NCBI RefSeq assembly: GCF_001426505.1
Contig: NZ_LMEV01000014.1
Coordinates: forward strand, 309,221-373,220
Length of the DNA: 64,000 nucleotides
From: Variovorax sp. Root473
Lineage (GTDB): Bacteria; Pseudomonadota; Gammaproteobacteria; Burkholderiales; Burkholderiaceae_C
Direction: 5' to 3'
Position 1 is the stretch's first letter. Each line of letters opens with the position of its first letter. The translations under genes and the position numbers were made by a program. A model generated the notes under the pieces. That model did no database searches and was not told the DNA's origin. It worked only from the letters and a program-made list of their open reading frames with translations. Of this stretch, positions 46,854 through 54,166 are shown piece after piece.

Positions 46854-47279
46854 ATGGAACGACTTTTTGATTCTTTTGCCAACACCGTCGCCCGCTGGAC
46901 GGGCAGCCCCCCGGCCTTCCTGATTTGCGTGGTCGTGGTCGTGGCTTGGGCCGCCGCGGGTCCATTTTTTGGTTTTTCCGAAACGTGGCAGTTGGTGATC
47001 AACACGGGCACCACCATCGTCACCTTCCTCATGGTGTTTCTGATTCAGAACACGCAGAACCGCGACAGCGTTGCCCTGCAGACCAAGATCGACGAACTGA
47101 TCCGGACCTCGGACGCGCAGGACGAATTCATCGGCATCGAGAAACTCACCGACAAGGAACTGATCGCGCTGCATGCACGCTGCGAAGCCGCTGCAAAGCA
47201 AAGCCAGGCGGCATTGAAGAAGATGCAGACCGAACGCCAACGCCGCGGGCATGACATCGAGGGAGCGCAGTCCGAATAA
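46854..47279 (+). CDS. low-affinity iron permease family membrane protein
   Basis: A 141-residue inner-membrane protein with two helices (about 19-40 and 47-65) and a helical cytoplasmic tail. The sequence FANTVARWTGSPPAFLICVVVVVAWAAAGP and NTGTTIVTFLMVFLIQNTQNRDSVALQTKIDELI is the hallmark of the PF04120 family named after yeast Fet4; transport by the short bacterial forms is not established. ATG 46854 follows GGAGG at 8 bases. GGGAGCGCAGTCC is tandemly repeated across its stop codon (47261-47273 and 47281-47293). Confidence 0.87.
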   Translation: MERLFDSFANTVARWTGSPPAFLICVVVVVAWAAAGPFFGFSETWQLVINTGTTIVTFLMVFLIQNTQNRDSVALQTKIDELIRTSDAQDEFIGIEKLTDKELIALHARCEAAAKQSQAALKKMQTERQRRGHDIEGAQSE

Positions 47280-47330
47280 CGGGAGCGCAGTCCCCTTGGC
47301 ATGGCGCTGCACGGCGCCAGAAAGCAAAAA

Positions 47331-47356
47331 GCCCAACCTCGGAAGGTTGGGCTTTT
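47331..47356. terminator. bidirectional rho-independent terminator
   Basis: GCCCAACCT and AGGTTGGGC form a 9-bp stem (11 with flanking AA/TT) around CGGA, with TTTT on the plus side and AAAAA on the other. It serves the iron-permease gene and, on the minus strand, the original tRNA-Phe gene whose 3' end lies 9 bases away. Confidence 0.88.
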
Positions 47357-47364
47357 GCTGAATT

Positions 47365-47410
47365 TGGTGGCCTGGGGCGGAATCGAACCACCGACACGCG
47401 GATTTTCAAT
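47365..47410 (-). other. 3' fragment of tRNA-Phe(GAA): island attachment site
   Basis: On the minus strand this 46-bp stretch reads from the anticodon loop (TTGAAAA, anticodon GAA) through the 3' anticodon strand, variable loop, T arm (GGTGG-TTCGATT-CCGCC), acceptor strand CCAGGCC and CCA end of a tRNA-Phe. The D arm, 5' acceptor strand (expected GGCCTGG) and 5' anticodon strand are absent; unrelated sequence begins at 47411. Integrating elements that use tRNA 3' ends leave such a displaced 3' copy at one boundary, while the tRNA is rebuilt at the other end. It marks the left end of the island. Confidence 0.8.
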
Positions 47411-47538
47411 GGGACATCCGCGTGCGCAGTGATGCGCTCTCACACACAACTCTCAACAAACCCAAGTGCTCAGCGCGATGTGAACGACAACTGACATCCG
47501 TTCATCCGCAGCCATTCGCACTGCCTTCCCATCGCCCT

Positions 47539-47560
47539 TGACAGAAATGGTGTCAGAAAT
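47539..47560. repeat. short direct repeats near the island end
   Basis: TGACAGAAAT (47539-47548) and TGTCAGAAAT (47551-47560) are near-identical 10-mers 12 bp apart, about 130 bp inside the tRNA fragment. Spacing and position suit arm-type recombinase sites. Confidence 0.35.
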
Positions 47561-47604
47561 CGAGGGGTCAATTCATTGTAGCGAGCGTGGCCCAAAGACG
47601 GGCT

Positions 47605-48798
47605 TTACCTATTGAGCCAGCTCGGCCTACCCCGTGGAGTCAACGTCCCTTCCACGAAAGAGCTGGTGGGTACCGGCTCCTCGACCAACACGCCACCGAA
47701 TGGTGCATCCCACTCGTCCGGCTTGTACCCCTCACGCAGAAGCTGCAGCCGGGTCGGCAAAGGGTCCAGGCTTGCCACACAGGCCTCGGCGACCTCGAGC
47801 CAGTGCGCACTCGCCTCGGGCAGCGCCTCCTCACCGGCCATGCAGTTCTTCAGGTGTTCAAGGTACGCGACCGCCTGCCGATGCTGGAACCAGGCGGCCG
47901 CCTCATGGGCGAAGTGACTTCGGAATGCCTGGAGCTTCCGCTGGCGGCTCTCTTCCTCCGCTCGAATCCTGGCCGCTTCCTCCCACCTCCGGCGCTCCGC
48001 TTCGCCCTCTTCCCGGCGCTTGCGCATGGCCCGACCCGCAGCGACGAGCCCCAAGAGGACCTCGTCGAGCTTCGTGTCCAGGCGCTCCCGCACGCCATCC
48101 GACCACGATTTCCGGCCGTCGAAATAGCCGTCAATCGTGAGCTTCAGGTCGCCGCTGAAGTCGTATTCGTAGTCGTAGCGGGGGTACGCGGATTTGCGCT
48201 CGCTGTCAGGGATGAAGCTCGAGCGGCTGTATTTCTCGGTGAGCGAGAAGAGGACCGTTTCCCCCTCGACGTCGACATGCAAAGGATTGTTGTCCTTGCT
48301 GCCGCGCACCACCTTCGCTCCGACCTCAGGCAAGGCCCGCTCGATGGCGTCAAGCAAGCTCACGGCGCGCTTAACCTGGCCCGCGCTGACGGTGCAGTTG
48401 AAGACAGAAGGTCCCCTGCAATACACAGGGCCGGAGGTTGCCTTCGCTTTGAGCAGATGCGCCTGGGTGGCCGCGGCAAACGGCGCCAACTCCTCAGGAG
48501 CGGCGCGCACCTTGACCTTGAGCTTGGGAAACTCCTCGGCGGCCACACCATTGACCTCCGGTGGCCGGTGCATGTCGGGCTCGAGGACCACAGTCTCTTC
48601 GGGCGCACCTGGAAGCTTCAGCTTGAGCGTGGGTTTGCCGTGGGCGACTTTCATCCAGTGGCCAACCGGGGGCGTCGGAATCTTGTGGCGCCGGCAGGCC
48701 TTTGCCAGGCCGACGTCCGAAATGCCGAACTCCTTTGCCAACTTGGTCAGCGGCGCTTCCCACACCCGTCGATAGAGTTCACCCCTGGAAATTTCCAT
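47605..48798 (-). CDS. hypothetical protein with N-terminal HTH-like segment
   Basis: A 397-residue protein. The N-terminal 50 residues look like a helix-turn-helix (ELYRRVWEAPLTKLAKEFGISDVGLAKACR) followed by a conserved KIPTPPVGHWMKVAHGK loop. I know this start from many island and plasmid proteins of unknown role. A middle mixed alpha/beta domain (~130-240) and a charged coiled-coil-like helix (RAMRKRREEGEAERRRWEEAARIRAEEESRQRK in parts, ~255-290) follow. The C-terminal ~100 residues are helical. A decayed second copy of its 5' part lies at 52202-52450. It diverges from the FRG gene with a palindrome between them, so autoregulation is possible. The function is not known. Confidence 0.75.
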   Translation of the reverse strand: MEISRGELYRRVWEAPLTKLAKEFGISDVGLAKACRRHKIPTPPVGHWMKVAHGKPTLKLKLPGAPEETVVLEPDMHRPPEVNGVAAEEFPKLKVKVRAAPEELAPFAAATQAHLLKAKATSGPVYCRGPSVFNCTVSAGQVKRAVSLLDAIERALPEVGAKVVRGSKDNNPLHVDVEGETVLFSLTEKYSRSSFIPDSERKSAYPRYDYEYDFSGDLKLTIDGYFDGRKSWSDGVRERLDTKLDEVLLGLVAAGRAMRKRREEGEAERRRWEEAARIRAEEESRQRKLQAFRSHFAHEAAAWFQHRQAVAYLEHLKNCMAGEEALPEASAHWLEVAEACVASLDPLPTRLQLLREGYKPDEWDAPFGGVLVEEPVPTSSFVEGTLTPRGRPSWLNR

Positions 48799-48866
48799 CG
48801 TTCGTCCTCGAGCAACTTGCCACGCGTGGCTCGGCTAACGAACGACGCCTCGGCAGTTAAAGTCTT

Positions 48867-48881
48867 CAGGTTGTCAACCTG
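48867..48881. promoter_or_regulatory. 15-bp palindrome between divergent island genes
   Basis: CAGGTTG-T-CAACCTG is a perfect inverted repeat in the 139-bp spacer between the HTH-like gene and the FRG gene. A second pair, CGTTCGT (48799-48805) and ACGAACG (48838-48844), flanks the start of the HTH-like gene. Confidence 0.45.
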
Positions 48882-48937
48882 CGGCAGCAGAAGTGACGTC
48901 GAAACAAGAACCAAAACTCGGAGCCAACTGAGCGCCC

Positions 48938-49603
48938 ATGGCAGAACATCGCATCAACTCCTTCGCGGACTACCACGACATCGTGACCAAGTACAGTGAC
49001 GTCGCCGTCGTGTTCCGCGGCGTTCGAAGCGTCGATTTTGAGTTGCTCCCCAAGGTTGGCCGGTACAAGAAGCTTCACTCTGACGACCGGCAAAAGGAGG
49101 AGCGCCAAATCCTGAAGCTCTTCCAGGACCAGGCTACGCCCTACCTCAGCTTCCAACCGGAAAATGAATGGGAGTGGCTCGCACTCGCGCAACATCATGG
49201 GCTACCAACACGCCTGCTTGATTGGTCCCGCAATCCACTCGTTGCTGCATACTTTGCCGTCGAGGAATCGCAAGGCGGCGACAGCGCGGTGTACGCCTAC
49301 CGGTCATCAAAGAGCCTGAAAGACAAACATCAGAGCCCGTTCGATATCAACAGCGTTGAACGATTCATCCCTCGGCACGTGACCCGCCGCATCACGGCCC
49401 AGGCCGGTCTTTTCACCGCGCATCCCGACCCACAGCAGCCATTTAAGAATCGCGCGAAAGTCGATAGGCTCATCATCGACAAAGCGTTCCGCAGAGACCT
49501 GAAGAGCATTCTTTTCAGATACGGCATTCATCGTGCGAGCCTTTTCCCGGACCTCGACGGGCTGTCCAAGCACATCGAGTGGATGCGCACGGATACGTAC
49601 TAG
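48938..49603 (+). CDS. FRG-domain protein
   Basis: A 221-residue protein. The name-giving FRG triplet is at residues 27-29 (VVFRGVRSVDFELLPKVGR), and the second conserved block is AQHHGLPTRLLDWSRNPLVAAYFAV (85-109). The family is widespread in phages, islands and toxin-like loci; its activity is not established, though conserved Arg/His/Asp residues suggest an enzyme. No other domain is visible. It is followed by a 269-bp spacer and the MBL-fold gene on the same strand. With the flanking HTH-gene copies, the pair forms a cassette. Confidence 0.88.
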   Translation: MAEHRINSFADYHDIVTKYSDVAVVFRGVRSVDFELLPKVGRYKKLHSDDRQKEERQILKLFQDQATPYLSFQPENEWEWLALAQHHGLPTRLLDWSRNPLVAAYFAVEESQGGDSAVYAYRSSKSLKDKHQSPFDINSVERFIPRHVTRRITAQAGLFTAHPDPQQPFKNRAKVDRLIIDKAFRRDLKSILFRYGIHRASLFPDLDGLSKHIEWMRTDTY

Positions 49604-49872
49604 CTTCGAGCGCGTTGGGTCACCCTGGACCGGCATGCTGCGACCCTCGGCAAGCGGAGCCAACCGCGACTCGGCTCGCGCTAGTCAAACGCAAGAAGAG
49701 CGAACCCAAGACACGACGTCTTGCCGTCTCGCATATCGGCGCACAACGACCTCGTCAAGCCTCGTAGCGCTGCCGCCCCTCCCGCATCGTTCCCTGGAAT
49801 GGCACGTAGAACGCCCAGCGACCGACGCGCGCCCGGCCTTTTCAAACGACGACGAAACCGCAAAAGGATGAC

Positions 49873-52119
49873 ATGAGTGAATTGAGCGTGCTACCGCAAC
49901 CAGAAGACAAGTTGGAAATCCACACGTTCGGAGTCGGCCACGGGGACTGCGTGCTCGTCGAGCTTCAGCAACGCGGCACACCAGTGTTTCGAATGCTTTG
50001 CGATGCGGGAAAGGATTCCGGGAACCATATTGGTCAGCTCTCGGCCTACCTGACCGCGAACAGGAATTCGAGCGGCGTGGACTTGGACATCGTTGTACTC
50101 ACGCACGTCGACCACGACCATCAGGGCGGCTTGCACAAGTTGCTTGACAACAACGACATAAGCATCGGCGAATATTGGGGCCCCTGCCTCCCCGCGTTTC
50201 GTCGACTGAAGTGGCTCTTTTCAAAGCGCGTCCAGAATTCCGTGGACCGGGCCGCAGAGTTGGAACGCCTTTTCAAGAATAAAGGCGTCAGCGTTTACTA
50301 CCCGATGGAAGGCCACACCGACAGGCGAGCGTCGGGCAACATCAGTTTGAGCGTCATCTCGCCGCCGGCCCGCCTCCTCAAGCGACTTATGTCGGGGAAT
50401 CACTCGGACTTGGAAGCGCTGTTGAACTCCCAACCTACTTCTCTCGAATGGCTGATGGTCCCCAGTGACCAGGAGCGAGAGGAGGATGAATTCAGTTTCG
50501 ACCTGGAACAGCGCACGTTCAGTATTCCCGAGGACTTTCCAGCCGAACCCTTCTCTGAGCCTAGCAGGCCGAGTGAGAAGACCGGTCTGTACGAGGATGA
50601 GGCGAAAGAACCTAATTTCTTCGGCAATCGGGTGCTCAACGACACGTCCCTGGTGATTGCGGTAGACGTCTGGCTAGATGGCAAGCGGCGAAGACGAGTG
50701 CTGCTAACTGGCGACCAAGAAAACTGGTCGTACATCGCTTCGAGGCACCCTGCAGGCTTAGGAATAGATGTCCTCAAAGCGCCTCACCACGGAGGCATGG
50801 TCTACCTTGCGGACAGGAAAGATGACAACCTAGTCGAACAAGATGCGGGAGTCGTCGAACAAACTTACCTTTGGCTCAGACCGCGTATCGCCATCGTGAG
50901 CGCGCACGGCACCTATAAGCTGCCGCATACCCGAGTTCGAGACGCCTTGCGCGCAACAGGCGCGGCCGTTCTGTGCACAAACGCTCGAGGGATTGAGCGT
51001 GTTAGCCCGCCGTCCGCCGCTCTCAACCTGAACGCCAGCTGTTTTTCGGCGTACGAATGCGGAAAGAACAGGCAGCCCGACAAGACAGTCCTCACGCTAA
51101 CGAGCACGACCGAACAGATGGACCGTCCTTCCTGTGTTTCCGACACCGGCGCACGAGGTGCGGCACCGATAGTTGTACTGACGCAGCGTCTCGTCGAGCC
51201 TGATGAGGCGTTTCTTCGATGGACCAAGGGCGAACTCGAGAACCATGCGCGCTGGCTCAGAAAATTGCTAATTGACTACCATAGAAGCTTCTCTGAAGCG
51301 GTAAATAAGAAAGGGTTAATTAACGCAATGAATTGCGCACCTGCGACCTGGTATCGAATTGAAACCGATGCCAAAGAGAGCGGCCGCACCCACTTCCTTT
51401 CCTCTCCCAATCAGGCGCTTCATTACGCGAAGGCACGGGGATTTATTTGGACAACGGAGACCAATTTTCGCGGCAATCCGGGAGGCATCGACTTCTACGC
51501 ATTGCCTTCGCCAGATGAAATCGATAAGGCATGGAAATGGGTTACTCGCGTCCCCAACTTCGTTTTCATCTCACAGCCCTCTTGGCCCGTCGTCGTGGGA
51601 CGCGACAAGTTATCAATATTGAAGAGCGCAGACACAGACAGTCTTTGTCGCATCGTTGCGGCGAAATTAGAAATCCCCGCACAGGTAGCCGCAATAGAGG
51701 TAATGCCCAGACTTTTCCTTCGCATGGCGAAAGAATTTGATTTCAGCATCTGTCGAAGCGACTATCCAGAAAGGCTCCCTGACCCCTCTTGGAGTTCAAC
51801 ATACTTTCTTCTCCTAAGAAATCGGGCCAAACCAAAGACGACCTCAATTCCCAATATTTTCGACGATGAATGGGAGAGTCTAAGATTTTCGAGACTCAAT
51901 CTCAATGACACGCATCTTGATTTCATCTTGTGCGCCGCCGAGTCGAGCGCGTTTGTCGGACCTGCATTGTTTGGCCACCAGAGCGTGCAAGACACGTTCT
52001 CTGCGTTTGAACGCCCTGAATTGGAATGGGTTCGAAGCGGCGAAATAGCCCGCGATTTTCCAGAGCGCTTCGAAAATGCCGCATGGTTGCACTTGGACGA
52101 CGACACTGACATTGACTGA
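49873..52119 (+). CDS. MBL-fold (ComEC/Rec2-like) hydrolase with large unknown C-terminal region
   Basis: A 748-residue protein. The N-terminal ~400 residues form a metallo-beta-lactamase fold: EIHTFGVGHGDCVLVEL (15-31), metal motif LTHVDHDHQGG (76-86, the HxHxDH equivalent), a long insertion, then LLTGDQENW and KAPHHGG as later metal-ligand motifs, and PRIAIVSAHGTYKLPH. This is the branch of ComEC C-terminal domains and related standalone MBL proteins found in defence loci. The C-terminal half (~400-748) has no recognised fold, and its DNA is more AT-rich than the surroundings, so it may have a separate origin. The start follows AAAAGGATGAC. A nuclease or phosphodiesterase role is possible but unproven. 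Confidence 0.8.
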   Translation: MSELSVLPQPEDKLEIHTFGVGHGDCVLVELQQRGTPVFRMLCDAGKDSGNHIGQLSAYLTANRNSSGVDLDIVVLTHVDHDHQGGLHKLLDNNDISIGEYWGPCLPAFRRLKWLFSKRVQNSVDRAAELERLFKNKGVSVYYPMEGHTDRRASGNISLSVISPPARLLKRLMSGNHSDLEALLNSQPTSLEWLMVPSDQEREEDEFSFDLEQRTFSIPEDFPAEPFSEPSRPSEKTGLYEDEAKEPNFFGNRVLNDTSLVIAVDVWLDGKRRRRVLLTGDQENWSYIASRHPAGLGIDVLKAPHHGGMVYLADRKDDNLVEQDAGVVEQTYLWLRPRIAIVSAHGTYKLPHTRVRDALRATGAAVLCTNARGIERVSPPSAALNLNASCFSAYECGKNRQPDKTVLTLTSTTEQMDRPSCVSDTGARGAAPIVVLTQRLVEPDEAFLRWTKGELENHARWLRKLLIDYHRSFSEAVNKKGLINAMNCAPATWYRIETDAKESGRTHFLSSPNQALHYAKARGFIWTTETNFRGNPGGIDFYALPSPDEIDKAWKWVTRVPNFVFISQPSWPVVVGRDKLSILKSADTDSLCRIVAAKLEIPAQVAAIEVMPRLFLRMAKEFDFSICRSDYPERLPDPSWSSTYFLLLRNRAKPKTTSIPNIFDDEWESLRFSRLNLNDTHLDFILCAAESSAFVGPALFGHQSVQDTFSAFERPELEWVRSGEIARDFPERFENAAWLHLDDDTDID

Positions 52120-52201
52120 TTTGCAACTCAGACCTTCGACCGCAGCGCGCAACATGTTTAACGTCATCTGGGCCTACAGCGTGTGGCCAGTTTCGCTTCG
52201 C

Positions 52202-52450
52202 TTTGAACAGATGCGCCGGGTTGCCGCAGCAAACGGTGTCAACTCCTCCGGGGCGACGCGCACCTTGACCTCGAACTCGGGGAACTCGTCGGTAGCCACG
52301 CGATTGACCTCGGGTGGACGATGCTTTTCGGGCGGGCTCGAGGGCCGCCAACGTCTCGGGTGCGCCCGGGGGCTTGAGCGTCGGCTTTCCGTGCGCGACT
52401 TTCATCCAATTTCCAACCGGCGGAGTTGGAATCTGGCGCCGATATGCCTG
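52202..52450 (-). pseudogene. decayed partial copy of the HTH-like gene
   Basis: This segment matches 48448-48700 of the HTH-like gene over about 250 bp in the same orientation, including the start of its PTPPVG-WMKVAHGK region. It has several indels: a CGGG insertion near 52333, for example, shifts the frame. The 5' end and the whole 3' part of the gene are missing. Together the two copies bracket the FRG and MBL genes. Confidence 0.75.
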
Positions 52451-52660
52451 TGCGACCGTCGTCCATTTGCGGGCTGCAACGGACATCGGCCACAGCGGCC
52501 TCCTGGGTCCTGACTTTTGAGGGCGCCACCGCCTCGCAAGTTGCACGCGGACGGGCGGATTCTCGCCAGCCGCGAAGGCGTTACCGGACGTTACTCGTGG
52601 CAAGATGTACCTTCGAGACAACGATGGAGTGAGCAGCCCCTGGTCGTAATGAATTCGCAA

Positions 52661-52689
52661 TTGACCATCGAACGGGATTGCTGTATATA
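52661..52689 (+). promoter_or_regulatory. sigma70 promoter of the methyltransferase operon
   Basis: TTGACC (52661-52666), a 17-bp spacer, and TATATA (52684-52689) form a near-consensus promoter pointing at the methyltransferase gene 112 bp downstream. A four-codon mini-ORF (52787-52801) abuts the methyltransferase ATG. Confidence 0.75.
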
Positions 52690-52696
52690 AACACAG
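52681..52696. promoter_or_regulatory. LexA-type SOS box overlapping the -10 element
   Basis: CTGTATATAAACACAG fits the CTGT-N8-ACAG LexA operator used by gamma- and betaproteobacteria, with an AT-rich interior like the consensus. It covers the TATATA -10 box, an ideal repression position. The predicted effect is induction of the operon on DNA damage. Confidence 0.65.
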
Positions 52697-52801
52697 TTGT
52701 CCGGCAGCTACCAATGTTCGGGGTCTTGGCCATCAGAGCGTTGGATAAGTGCGGGGCTGGTGCGGCGTTTGAGCGTCGCCGTCAATATGAAAAACCAATA
52801 A

Positions 52802-54166
52802 ATGCGTGCGACGGACATGAAAGCTTTCCGATTTGTCGACCTTTTTGCCGGCCTGGGCGGCTTTCACTTGGCGCTTGCTCGTATGGGAGGCCAATGTGTA
52901 TTCGCCGCAGAGTGGAAAGAGCACCTGCGCGAGCTCTATGAGACGAACCACGGTCTCAAGCCCGCCGGCGACATCACTCTTGTTCATCCGCACGACATCC
53001 CCGACCACGACGTTCTGACAGCGGGCTTCCCCTGCCAACCCTTCTCCAAGGCCGGAGAACAGCTTGGCTTCGAATGCACGGAGCAGGGCAATCTGTTCTT
53101 CAACGTGGCGGCGATTTTGAAAGAGAAAAAGCCGACGTACTTCATCCTTGAGAACGTGCCGAACCTGCTCAAGCACGATAAGGGCCGCACGTGGGTGGAA
53201 ATCCAGAAGATTCTGGGCGTCGGCAAGGGTGGCTTAGGCTACGACATTCGGGCAGAGCGACTGTCGCCGCACCACTTCGGCATCCCGCAGATTCGCGAGC
53301 GCGTGTACATCGTCGGTTCGCTCTTGCCACTCGACGACTTCGCGTGGCCCAAAACAAGCAAGGACGAGACCAACATCGACACAGTGCTCGACGACAACCC
53401 GGCGGACGCGAAGCAGCTGTCGGCGCAGGTTGTGGAATGCCTGGAGGTCTGGGATGAGTTCCTGAAGGCCTGTCCGAAGGACGTGGAGCTGCCGTCGTAT
53501 CCGCTGTGGTCAATGGAGTGGGGCGCGACCTATCCGTACGAGACGACCACACCCCATGCACTGAAGGAGTTCCTCGGTCTGGACGGCTTGAAGGGTTTCA
53601 AGGGTAGCCATGGAATCAAGGTCGGAACCCTCAAGTCGCTGAACGGGCGGTGGGAAGCGTTGCCCAGCCACGCACGGACTGCGGACTTGACCTTTCCCAA
53701 GTGGAAGCAGGACTTCATCCGGCAGAACCGCCAGTTCTACGAAGACAACAAGGCCTGGATTGACCCGTGGTTGCCAAGGATTCTGAAGTTCCCGTCGAGC
53801 CTGCAGAAGTTCGAATGGAACGTGAAGGGCGGGAAGCGCAACGTCTGGGACTACGTCATCCAGTTCCGCGCCTCGGGTGTGCGGGTCAAGCGACGCACCA
53901 CCGCTCCGAGCCTGATTGCGATGACGGACACCCAGGTGCCCATCATCGGTTGGCAAAAGCGCTACATGACACCGCGCGAATGCGCGCGTCTGCAGAGCCT
54001 CGACAGCCTCAAGGAACTGCCGAAGAGCGCCAACCGGGCGTTCGCAGCATTGGGCAACGCGGTGAATTCTAAAGTCGTAGAGAAGGTGGCGCGGGCGCTG
54101 CTGATAGTTCAGCCGCCGCCCAAGACCAACAAGGGCCGCCGGCAGGCCGTGGCGGTCGCAGCCTGA
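52802..54166 (+). CDS. C5-cytosine DNA methyltransferase (Dcm family)
   Basis: A 454-residue enzyme. Motif I is [15 protein letters not shown] (11-25), motif IV has the catalytic cysteine in GFPCQPFS (Cys78), motif VI is LENVPN (E117-N-V), motif VIII is [10 protein letters not shown], and motifs IX/X appear as [10 protein letters not shown] and ALGNAVN. The target-recognition region lies between ~180 and 370. It transfers methyl from SAM to cytosine C5; the target site is unknown. The first ATG (52802) directly follows a TAA-ended mini-ORF; an in-frame ATG at 52817 is the alternative. It is the first gene of a coupled operon, sharing 1 bp (TGATG) with the GHKL gene. It is likely the self-marking part of a restriction-type system. 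Confidence 0.95.
   Translation: MRATDMKAFRFVDLFAGLGGFHLALARMGGQCVFAAEWKEHLRELYETNHGLKPAGDITLVHPHDIPDHDVLTAGFPCQPFSKAGEQLGFECTEQGNLFFNVAAILKEKKPTYFILENVPNLLKHDKGRTWVEIQKILGVGKGGLGYDIRAERLSPHHFGIPQIRERVYIVGSLLPLDDFAWPKTSKDETNIDTVLDDNPADAKQLSAQVVECLEVWDEFLKACPKDVELPSYPLWSMEWGATYPYETTTPHALKEFLGLDGLKGFKGSHGIKVGTLKSLNGRWEALPSHARTADLTFPKWKQDFIRQNRQFYEDNKAWIDPWLPRILKFPSSLQKFEWNVKGGKRNVWDYVIQFRASGVRVKRRTTAPSLIAMTDTQVPIIGWQKRYMTPRECARLQSLDSLKELPKSANRAFAALGNAVNSKVVEKVARALLIVQPPPKTNKGRRQAVAVAA

Noticed and set aside
47261..47293. Tandem GGGAGCGCAGTCC repeat at the end of the iron-permease gene
   Set aside because: Probably a small local duplication across the stop codon; no function apparent.
47365..47450. 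Complete tRNA gene
   Set aside because: No 5' acceptor strand, D arm or 5' anticodon strand can be found beyond 47410, so only a 3' fragment is present.
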